64,000 nucleotides of DNA from assembly GCA_016858145.1 (NCBI GenBank), contig JAEHOE010000051.1, positions 620,001 to 684,000 on the forward strand, given 5' to 3'. The notes under the pieces are model-generated. The model searched no databases. It was given only the letters and a program-made list of their open reading frames with translations, and was not told where the DNA came from. Source of the DNA: Edaphochlamys debaryana. Lineage: Eukaryota; Chlorophyta; Chlorophyceae; Chlamydomonadales. The translations under genes were made by a program, and so were the position numbers. Below, one piece after another: positions 31,450 through 41,000 of the stretch (its first letter is position 1; each line of letters starts with the position of its first letter).

Positions 31450-31604
31450 CGCGTACTGGCAAAGCTGCCGTCATAGGTTGCCCATACACTGCCAGTATGC
31501 ACAGTCAAGGGAGATTAAGGGAGTCAGTCAGGCCGCAGCCGCAGGTACAGCCGCATGCATACATACATAGAGAGCATCGTACCTGAAGCCCCCATGATCC
31601 AATG
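31450..31604 (-). pseudogene. Middle fragment of lectin-like gene 2 stranded between two transposons
   Basis: Only 155 bases of host gene remain between the LTR element and the fold-back element. On the minus strand, 31604-31583 is the end of the exon broken by the LTR element and is followed by a donor (CAG, GTACGA). An intron follows, then an acceptor (GGCAG) and 31488-31450, which reads VYGQPMTAALPVRE. That aligns with [13 protein letters not shown] and NASLPVG of gene 1. Its continuation is found across the fold-back element at 13596-13517. Confidence 0.7.
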
Positions 31605-34424
31605 CAAAGCGGCGACGCTTCACCGGAGTAAGTACCTCCAAACACAACCAAATTTTTCGCTCGCCTCAGAAGGCGTGCACGTTGTGCTTACTCGGGAATG
31701 TGCGTCTTGCGCGCCGAGGACCGTTGAACACGTTCGTGATGCGGAGAGCCGAGTAAGGAGACTCGTCAAACCGGGGGAGTGGTCGTGCGGAATACGACCG
31801 GCGGGGAAGGGAAACCGGTGCGGAAGGGAAGCAGGTGCTAGGGCACGGCCGGATGCGGGTCCGGTCAGGTGCCTAGTGCAGTGCGGTGCTTAGGCGTTGC
31901 AGTGCAGGCTCGGTGTCGTGACTCGGGTCGTGTAGACCTGGGGGTCACGGGAAGGGGAGAGAGCGGACAGGTGCAAGCAGGCTGTCCTAGCGCTAAGCGT
32001 GTCAGGTGAGTGCGGGTTGAGTACGCACCGTCACCTCGCTGTCGCTCGTCTCCTAGTGCGGGTTGGTACCTGGGGGCGTACCTTGTTGGGGTATAGGGTG
32101 ATCCCCTCGTGCGGAGTCTCGAGTGCGCGTGCGTATAGAGGCCCCGGCTAGTTCCTAGGGTACGGCGTCCCGTAACCGGAGATGGGAACGTTGGGGGGGT
32201 GCAGCGGCAGTATGCGGGTGCCGGGGTGCCGGTATTGGGTGCACCGGAGGCACTAAGGGGGTTGGTGGTTGGCTAGGAGGGGGTCTTAACCGCCGCGTCT
32301 CCTAGGAATCACTTAAGCGGTCAGGCGCAGGTTTGTCCTTGCGCGGACCTGGGGGAGAGAAGGGGCGGGGCCGTTAAGAAGGCAAGCCGCCGTGCCGGAG
32401 CGCTGGGCTGGGCACTGGGGGAGATGTGACGGCGGGCAAGACCGCCTGCGTCACTCAGAGGGCCGGCAGGGATATCCTGCAGGCGGAGGGTAGTGGAACC
32501 CGGGAGAAGAGGGAGCTTCCGCTCGTGTGGCGGCCTGGCAAGTGGTTACACCTGCGAGGGGGCTCGGGGAAAGGGAGCCCAGGGGGGCTTTAGGGACGGG
32601 GAGGAGAGCTCCTCACGTCCTGGGCCGGCAAGGTTGTCTTGCGGGCAAGGGATTGCGTGGAACCGGCAGGGGGAGTGGTACCGCCTCACGTCCGGTTGGC
32701 TTGGCAGGTAAGAAGACCTGCAAGCTCGGGGAAAGGGAGCCCAGGGGGGCTTTAGGAACGGGGAGGAGAGCTCCTCACGTCCTGGGCCGGCAAGGTTGTC
32801 TTGCGGGCAAGGGATTGCGTGGAACCGGCAGGGGGAGTGGTACCGCCTCACGTCCGGTTGGCTTGGCAGGTAAGAGGACCTGCAAGCTCGGGGAAGGCAC
32901 AAGTGGTGGCACACGGGGGGAAGGGGGCTTCCGCGCGTGTGGCGGCCTGGCAGGGGGGCGACCTCCTGCGGGCGTTAAAGGAAAGCGGGGCTAGCAGGGC
33001 CTAGGCTAGCCGAGTTCCGGGTATGTCGGGAGCGACCTAAGCAAGCAGAGCTTAGGCAGGTCGCGTCGTATCGCGGTGCGTGTGTGTGGGGAGCGGGTGT
33101 GTCGGGGGAGCGGGTGAAGGATGCGGGTTTACAGGCGCGATATCAAGTGCGCGGGTGATCAGTCCGAGCGCTCGCCGAGTACCGAGAACGAGTCGAGAGA
33201 GTTTGGGGGGAGAGAGTTTGGGGGGTTTGAGGCTTGTTGGCCTTGGGGTTGGTGAAGGTTATGCTGGAAATGCGGCCCAGCGGCTCTATAAGCCTACCGT
33301 CGCGCCCGGATTGGTACGGCAGCCGCCTCATGCGGCTCCGCGGCCCGGGATGGGCGCTCCGTCCGGCTTCCCCAGAGGTGGAGCTGCCGGAACTCTGCTG
33401 GCGAGTTTGGGGGCTTGGGCCGTTCGGGTGCCGGAGTTGCGCTTGGGGCCGCCCTGTGTGTTTGGGCGGCCCCTTGATGACCGGAGGTATCCAAGTGTGT
33501 GCGGAGGAGGGCGGCGGAAGGCCGGGCGCGGCGGCTACGCGTTCGGCCGAAGGCTTGGCTTTGTTGGGGCCTCTCTCCTCGAGGGTTGCCTCCGCCGGCC
33601 TGTTCTTGCGCCCAAAGACCACGGTTCACCTAAGGCTAACACAAGGGGGCCGGCCTACCGCCTCACGGGCTGCCGCGCCCCCGGACCAAAACTGCCTACC
33701 CGAACCTCACGCTCCTACCTAGTCCGGTCACCTTTGCTAACTCTTTAAGCTAATAACCACGCTATCTCCGTTCTCTCCGCTCCTTCCTGCAGGTTCTCGT
33801 ACTTGGCGACCGTCCAGCTGGGTCTCCCGTAGCTCGAATCGTGATCTTCTTGCCCTGGTGTCCATACTCGGAATAGCTCCTTACCAATATGCGGGCTCGG
33901 GCTCAATAGGTGAGCTTGTTTGGCTCACCGCTCGGGCTTCTTTTCTCCTCCTTCTCCGTTACGCCGGCTGACGCACCAGGCTATGCTGCAATAGCATAAG
34001 GCTCCTAGCGCTTTGGTCGGCTGGCTTGCTGGAAGCTTTCGGGGAAGTCGCGCCATCGGGCTGGGGCCCGGAAACGCTGCCGCCTCGCGCTTTCGCGCTC
34101 GGCTGGCTCACATATGGCTCCGGTCATCCTTCGTTTTTGGTGTTACAGAGGGCCCGGGGCTTGGGCTCCGGGCGTCGCCATCCGCTGCCTCGGCGTCAGG
34201 TTCCTCTCGCAACTGCGCCAAGCGGCGCTTAATAATAGATAGCTTAATAAGCACGTCGAACTGTGGCTCCCGAAGTGGGGAGCTCACACGCCGTCCGACG
34301 GCACGTACCCTGGTCGTCCCTTGCTCCTTCTCGCAAACCAGTCTTTACCGGCGGGGTGTCCACGCGTCACCGTCACGCCAATAGGTAATCCTTTTAATAA
34401 GTGATGACTACTTGCCTTTGAACA
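31605..34424 (-). repeat. 3' LTR (left copy)
   Basis: It matches 52675-55495 over its whole length. Differences seen: 31652 A/T, 32244 C/T, 32876 G/A, one G fewer in the run near 32925, and 33841 G/A. Frames inside the LTR occur on both strands and are identical in both copies because the copies are identical; none resembles a protein I know. Confidence 0.93.
32562..32885. repeat. Two 162-bp tandem copies within the 3' LTR
   Basis: GCTCGGGGAAAGGGAGCCCA recurs at 32562 and 32724, and the repeat boundary recurs at 32886. Duplicated blocks like this in LTRs often carry regulatory sites; nothing specific can be named here. Confidence 0.8.
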
Positions 34425-34790
34425 GCTGATCCAATGTGGGGGGAGTTGCGGCACGCCGTCCCGGCGGTTGAACCCGCGGGAAACTTCAATAAAGCTGCCA
34501 ATTGTCGTGTCCACCGTCTCTATTCAAGGGCTCACAAAACCATGCCCGCTGCGGGCGTACCCTCTCTCCTCAGGGGAGGAAGAGAGGTAGAAAATATATA
34601 GCACTCGCCCTCAGAAGGGGCGTTTTGAAAGGGGTGTCCAGCGGCTGCTGGGGCCGCACTTAAGAACCTGGCCGTTAGGGGGGTGAATAGGGTTGCGTGC
34701 TTGGTGCAGGATTGATCGTGCAGTGCTTTGATGATGAAGGTGGTGACCCAAACGGTTATGAATAGAAACCCAAGTCGATCTCAACTCTAC
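34425..34790 (-). other. Region between the extra ORF and the 3' LTR
   Basis: About 370 non-coding bases. A clear polypurine tract directly before the LTR is missing: the LTR is preceded on the element strand by CCCCCCACATTGGATCAGC. The block CATTGGATCA is repeated just outside the LTR at 31604-31595. Confidence 0.5.
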
Positions 34791-36530
34791 TTAGTCCAGA
34801 TCCAGGTCCGATCCGGAACTGTCCACGTCCATCTGCATGGCCGTGCGCGCGGCCGCCAGGTCGTTGTTAACCTCGGCCAGCTGCACCTCGAGAACGTCAA
34901 TGCGTGTCTCCAGGGCAAGCTCAGAGGCGTGTTTAGCGTTGATGACCTCAATCAGCTCCCAGTGAAGGGTGCCGGCCTCTGCCTCAAAGAAGGTGGTGCT
35001 GGATCGGGCGGAATCGCGCTCAGCGGTCAGTACCTTAATGCGTGTCAGTAGCTCGGCCCGGTCGGTCGACCAAGCAGAGCCCATGGACTGCGTGAAGGCG
35101 GTCAGGTAGCGAAGTCCACGGCGTGTGCCGCAGGCCAGCATTTCCTCAGGCTCAACCTGGTTGTCGCTGGGCAGGCTACCCTCCCACCAACTGTAGCAGG
35201 GGCACTTCATCAGCCGCCAGATCATCTGCTCAATGATCACCTCCACGTCCACCATGGGGTGGGACTGGAGGTGAACCAGGAGAAGGGAAAAGGGCAGGCT
35301 TGGGTCGAGGGCACTGGCGGTCAGCCAGGTGTTCAGGGTATCGGTGTTGTCAGTGGCCTTGGCATAAGCGTGAAACTCGTTTCCCAAGCCAATTAGTAGT
35401 GCCGATAGCTTCGAGCTGACGTGCCGGTACTGGTCGATCGTGAGGGTGCCGTGGGGGTAGAAGTTGGGGTTGGTGAAGGGAAAGAGAGGAAGGTGGTGGC
35501 GGATCATGGGCTCAGTCGGCATGTGGGGGGTGTTGGAAGGGCCAGCGCCTGAACTGGTACCCGCGCCCTCGTTCAATCCCCAGGCGTACCTGCGAAGATT
35601 GGGGCCGTCGGGGTTGAAGGCGATGTGGCGGAGTGAGCGAAAACGCAGGGGCTCGTTGGGATTCCGGCGCCAGGACTCAGGCTCCTCCCGATGCCAACGC
35701 AGAGACCTTGCCATCTCCGAATCGGCCCACCTGGGGACAGGCTTGGGGCTAGTCTCGGGGGACGGAGGCGGAGTGGGGTTGGTGCTGGTGATATTGCCGG
35801 GATTAGGGGTGTTGGCGGGGGGAACGGGGGAGTTGGTGACGGAATACGTGGGAGGAACGGGCGGAGCACCGGTTGGGGTCTCGGCAGGGGTGATTTCCAT
35901 CGCGCTTGCAGGGCTGTTGCGGCACCCGACGAGGGCCAGGCGGCTGAAAATGTTGCTCAGGATGCTGGCAGCTGGAGCGCGGGGAAGGATTTCGTTGTCG
36001 TGGGCCGTGGCTTGGTGGGGGGAGTTCTTGATCTGTTGGTAGGCATCCGCCTGGAAGGGGGATGGCGGAACGATGCTGTGGCGTAGCGGGGCTCCCACGA
36101 AGTTCACTGTCTCGGTTGCTTGGGGCATGGTGCCGGTGTTGCGGCGCTTGCTGCGGCGACCGTCCTCCTCGTCCTGAAAGTCGGGGGAGGATACGCGGCG
36201 GCGTTTGCAAGGGCTTGGGGATGGGGCGGCTGTGACGGTGTTGGGGTCTTGGTTGCGCGCCCGTCGCCAAGCTTGTCTGCGTTCCCTCCTTCTCACCGTC
36301 CTCTCGTCCTCGCTCGAGCTGCTGTCGTTGTGGACGCCGAGGGGGTCGTACTTGGGTGTGGTGCGCACGGGGTTGAGCGCACGCTGGGTGGCGTCGTTGC
36401 CGGGGGGCGCGTTGGGGGTTGCCTCGGCCTTGTTGCCGGTGATCTGGGGAATCAAAAGCAGGACGCCGACAGCCAGGGCCTGGAAGCCCCGACTGCCGAT
36501 CCAGCCCGGCGATGATGCGCAGCGACGCAT
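34791..36530 (-). CDS. Extra 579-codon ORF between pol and the 3' LTR
   Basis: It lies in the position where some LTR elements carry env, and it is sense to gag-pol. The start has a hydrophobic stretch (residues about 15-32, FQALAVGVLLLIPQITG) that could be a signal peptide or anchor. The next part is charged and rich in Ser, Pro and Arg with nuclear-localisation-like clusters (KRRRVSSP, RRSKRRNTG). A Pro-rich linker follows, then a more ordered region (about 350-480, HGTLTIDQYRHVSSKLSALL). The end is a probable coiled coil (about 490-560, VLTAERDSARSS, LETRIDVLEVQLAEVNN) and an acidic tail. I see no fusion peptide, Cys pattern or C-terminal anchor of an envelope protein. Function unknown; a nucleic-acid-binding or structural role is as likely as any. 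Expression would need a spliced or separate transcript. Confidence 0.7.
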   Translation of the reverse strand: MRRCASSPGWIGSRGFQALAVGVLLLIPQITGNKAEATPNAPPGNDATQRALNPVRTTPKYDPLGVHNDSSSSEDERTVRRRERRQAWRRARNQDPNTVTAAPSPSPCKRRRVSSPDFQDEEDGRRSKRRNTGTMPQATETVNFVGAPLRHSIVPPSPFQADAYQQIKNSPHQATAHDNEILPRAPAASILSNIFSRLALVGCRNSPASAMEITPAETPTGAPPVPPTYSVTNSPVPPANTPNPGNITSTNPTPPPSPETSPKPVPRWADSEMARSLRWHREEPESWRRNPNEPLRFRSLRHIAFNPDGPNLRRYAWGLNEGAGTSSGAGPSNTPHMPTEPMIRHHLPLFPFTNPNFYPHGTLTIDQYRHVSSKLSALLIGLGNEFHAYAKATDNTDTLNTWLTASALDPSLPFSLLLVHLQSHPMVDVEVIIEQMIWRLMKCPCYSWWEGSLPSDNQVEPEEMLACGTRRGLRYLTAFTQSMGSAWSTDRAELLTRIKVLTAERDSARSSTTFFEAEAGTLHWELIEVINAKHASELALETRIDVLEVQLAEVNNDLAAARTAMQMDVDSSGSDLDLD

Positions 36531-38004
36531 CGTGATGCGTTGCTCTTGTCCTGTAGAGGAAGGGGTGAGCGGTGAAGGTACGCGGCGCGTATCGGTGCGT
36601 TAGTGGTCTTCGCGCTTGTCGTGGTGGGACCCCCGCTCTGACACGCGCTGGCTTGCCGCCGACCCGTAATTCTTCATCCTGAGCATCCAACAGGGCTCAC
36701 CGTGGACGGCGTAGTCGGTTTCGCGGTGTTTGGGGGCGCGAAGTGGTCGAATCGGAAGTGGAAGTCGTGGGGAGAAGCTCCTCTAATTGAGGAGCGTGAG
36801 AGCGAGGGGTGGCGCAAGGGCGCCAGGGAGAGCGGGTATATAGCTCCTTGCGCATTTCGTTTTGCTTTTAAGCTTTTGGGTCACACTTGCCCTTTCGATT
36901 GCGGTACGGCGGGCCCGCCCCGGTGTCTCAGCTTCCTCCGTTTTAACGCTTCCTCGGCCTCTAGGCGATGTTGTGAGTGTTGTTGCTTAGAGTGCCGTGG
37001 GGGGGAAGGCGTAGGTATGGTGGCGTGCTTGGGCGCGCCGGCTGTGGGCTGCCGCGGGTCTCCGCCTCCTGGCCCGTGCCTTGTTTTCATTGGACAGACC
37101 CTTCACTTCCAGTGGGACTGCTTGCTCGATTAACGTTGCCACACTTTCCGTCTTCCGTTCTCCGCTTTCCATCATTGTGCCTTAACTCGCCTGGTGTTGG
37201 GCGCCATGTTGCGTTTTAGCACTTCTGGTGTGCGGCATTTTCCCGTGTTGCCGTTGGTTGGGTTGTCCGCCTCCTCGTCTCCTCTTGCTTTCTCCGCTGT
37301 GATCCTGTTCCATACGTTGATTTGCTATGTCTGGGCCGCAGCATGGGGGGTTGTCTGGTGTCCCGTCCGCCGGTTTGATGACGGACGGGTGGTTTGTTTC
37401 GGGCGCTGTGTCGCCCTGGTTTACTTGTCACATAGCGTCTGCCTCTTATTCATAGTGAACTCTTTTTGCTAGGTAGCGGCGTCTCGGCACACCCGTTGTG
37501 CTCCAGATATTTTGGCGGCTGGTACTTATTTAGCTTGAGGTCGCCTGTAACCAGGCTCCAGACCCCGCTGTTGTTGTTATAGTGTTAGTGGGGAGCTCCT
37601 GTGGCTGCTTCGGTGCCTTGGGGCTTCCTTTCTTCTCGGAGCTCTCGCGGTCCTCGCCCTGGGTCATGCTGCTGGTGGCCTAAGCTCTGGCCACGGTTGC
37701 ATGACTTCCGGAGTCGTAGCTCTTGTTGGTAAGGCTGGGAGGACGGCGCTTGCTTTTCCGGCATCGGGCCTGTTGCCTCCGGTTTATCCTTGTTTCCTTC
37801 CTTGCTTGCTTGCTTCGGGCGTAATTTTGTTCCGCGGCACTTCCTGCCCTCTTTTCCTGTTGCCGCGGACGTCTCGGAGCTCAAATGTTTTCTTCCTTCC
37901 CCTTTTGTCTGTAGGCGAACTCTTTTGTTTGTCGTTCCTAGCTCATCGGTTCTCTCCGAGCGGCTTTCGTAGCTCTCGGGCTTGCTTTCCTGACCGAAGG
38001 TAGG
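36531..38004 (-). other. 1.5-kb spacer between gag-pol and the extra ORF
   Basis: On the element strand this is purine-rich and A-rich compared with its surroundings. I see no convincing coding frame. A promoter or splice acceptor for the extra ORF could lie here, but none can be pinned down by eye. Confidence 0.4.
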
Positions 38005-41000
38005 TTATGCATCGGCCATGTCCTCGCACTCGCTGCCTTCAGGGAGTTTGCGGGGTTTGGTGACGTTCTTCATCACGCTTTCGTGTAATGTGGCTGGGGT
38101 TCCGGCGGGCGGAAGGTGGTTGGAAGCCGGTGGCGGGGACCTTGTCGCCACTGCGGTCGGTTCCCGGTCTGGCTGGGCGCTTGCTTGAGCGGTCTCCTGT
38201 CCTCCCTTGCCTGTTCCTCCAGGCCCGTGCCTTGGTGACTTCTTGGTGGTGTTGAGCGGTTCCGGTCTATTCGGCCGTGGTCGCTTAATCCCGTGAGTGG
38301 GGTTAACCAGTAGGCGGTGAAGGGCCACGGCGAATCTTTTACCATCAGCTCCCTCAACCACGGCATAGTTGCCCCTTGGCGTGTAGTAACAGTACTTGTA
38401 CGGGCCTTCCACCTTCCGTTGCATCTTGCGGTTTTTCTCCTTCTTCATGTAGCAGAACTCCCCAGGGCGCAGTGGGGGGCATCCTGGCAGTTCTTCATCC
38501 TTGACCGCCCATGTCCCATCTTCCTCCATTGCCTCAGGTCCATCCTGCGTGTGCGGCCTCTGGGGCTTCACCGCTGAGGGCGCCGTCGTTTCCTGGTTCC
38601 CAGTCGCCGGTGAGGACGCGTTGGGGATTGCCTGGGTGGTTGTGGTAGCCTCAGGGTGGCTTGGTGAGGTGGTTGTTGGCTTGTCGTGCTCGGGGGAGTG
38701 GCTTTTTGCCTGGGTTGTAGCGGCGGGGGCGTGTCTCTGCGGTGTTTCCTCCTCCTTGTCCTTGACTTCACTTGGTGCTGGGGCGCGCTTGCCTCCCGCC
38801 TTGCGCTGCCTCCCAGTTGTTCGGTGCTGTCGTTTGTCGTACGCAACCACCTGTCGGGCCTTGGCCTTGTCATTGTTGACAAATATCTTAGCCGCCGTTG
38901 TGTCCATCTGTTCCTTTCTCTCCTGCAGTTCCTGGTAGTGCTCGGCTTGCCACTCTATGGGCACCTCGTCGGGGTTGATGTCCGGGGCTTCGGCAGGAGG
39001 CTCGGGTAGGTCTCCTCGTAACCGAAGCTCTCGTCCAAACATGGCCAGCGCGGGTGACACACGCGTAGACGAATGTAGAGATGCTCGGTAGGCCCACAGG
39101 GCTCGTTGGCACACTTCGTCCCACCGGTTCTCCGCTGCGGCTAGCGACCGCAGTTGGCTTACTACCTGCCCGCCCATGGCCTCGCAGAGACCGTTACCGG
39201 TGGGGGCGTAAGGTGCTGTGCGGCGGTGGACGACGTGGTACATGCGGAGGCCGGAGCTGAAAGCGCCAGCGAATTCTGTTCCCCGATCGGTGACCAGCTC
39301 AGTGGGTACGCCATACCTTGTGAACCAGGTGTCATGGAGCGCGCGGAACACGGTGGTGGCTTGCTTGTTGGGAATGGGGATGGCCTCTGGCCATTTGGTG
39401 AAGGAGTCGATGATTACCAACAAGAACACGTTGCCGCTGGGGGTGCGTTGGAACTTGCCTTGCAAATCGGCGTGCAGGCGGTAGTTGAAGGGGGAGTTGG
39501 GTAGTGGTCGTAGGACGGTTCTGCGCAGCAGGATTTGGCGCTGAGACGAGCAGGCTTCGCATGATGCCACCACTTCTCGGCATATGGGGCGCATGCGTTC
39601 GAACCAGTAGTGTGATGCCACTAAGCTCACCGTCTTGTCCACTCCTAGGTGGCCTAGCGCGTGCATATCTTGCGCTATCTTGACGCATTGCTCTGGAGGT
39701 GGTACCACGCGGGGTCCGTTGCTGCTGTGGCGCATGAGTTGTCCTTTGTCGTGATCAAAGGTGTAGCGCTTGGCCCTTTTTCGTACCCGTTGTACCTCTC
39801 TTGACAGTTTCAAGGGGTCGCGCTCGTCGAGTAGGCCGTACGACAGCTTGAGTTTGCCTGTTTTGATGTATTCCAGTACTGGCTCGTCCAGCCATACGCT
39901 GTTGGTGCGGCGTTGGCGGGGGCCGGTGCTTGGTTGGGCCCCAGGTATGGGTTCTGCGGCAGGCAGGTCTTCATCCGAGCTTTCGGGCCCCTGGGGGCCG
40001 AACAACTCGGGTTTGGCTTCGGGGGTTGCGACCGTGCCTGATTCGTGCATCCTTCGTGCTAGTGCTTGTCGTTGCTCGGGGTTTGGCACGATGCGCGCGT
40101 TCCCGCTTGGTTCTGTGGGAAGGCGGTACAGCTTGTTGTCCTGAAAGGCGTATAGGGCGCTGCGTGCCTTGACGCGTTGCACCTCCTCTGTTATAGCTAG
40201 CGCATCTGAAGAGCTGAGGGTGGCCGGGTCAATGACCAGGCGCTCCGTCTTCAGGTAATTTATGAGGGTCGTGTCTTCCCACACAGGGCGCTGCCGCCGT
40301 CCGTTGATCATATCATCTCGCTCGTCTAGCTCCTCTGCTCCGTCTGATGAGAATTGTCGTAGCTCAGAGGAGTCTAGCTCAGGGCTAGGTGATGCGGTAT
40401 CGTTGGGGATTGCTTGAGCTGCCGACTTGCGTGGTGTTGGCCCCTTGTCTTCGTCTGACACCAGGTCTATTGGCGAGAGGGCGCGTGCTGATACAGCTCG
40501 TCCCACAACGTCCCTGTAAGGTCCCGGCCAGTCGCCGGCGTGCATGGGGCAGATCCAGTTGCCTGCAGGGATAAGTTGGAGAGGGGGGCGAAGGCATGTG
40601 GTGTGCCAACCCTTGTTGCAGCCGGGGTAGTCGCAGATCAGCATGTTGCGGCTGGGTATGGGCTTGGCACAGACGGCGCAGGCTACCCTTGGGTCTGGGT
40701 CGTCATCCTCGATTACCTTTCTTGCGCGCTCTACTTCCTCAAAGTCGGCTAGCAAGGAGTTAAAGCGGCGCAGGCGTCCTGACGTGCGGACGGGCTGTTC
40801 AGCCCGTGGCGGGTCGGGATCGTCGTGCGTTGGCTTGTCCAAATCCTCGCTTTCCTCAGCTTCCTCTTCTGTCTCCGTTGTGGTCGGGGATGCCGTTTCA
40901 TCACTGTCAGGTTCCAGAGACATGGGCGCCGGCAGGCTTTCGTGACGGGGCTGTGATCCTGAGGGTCCGGCTCCGTCCGTGTTGCCCGGTGCCGTGGAGC

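Noticed and set aside
33080..33748. 222-codon frame in each LTR
   Set aside because: Overlapping frames exist on both LTR strands; conservation between LTRs reflects their recent identity and not coding.
34791..36530. Envelope gene of an endogenous retrovirus-like element
   Set aside because: No fusion peptide, Cys pattern or C-terminal membrane anchor; only the position resembles env.
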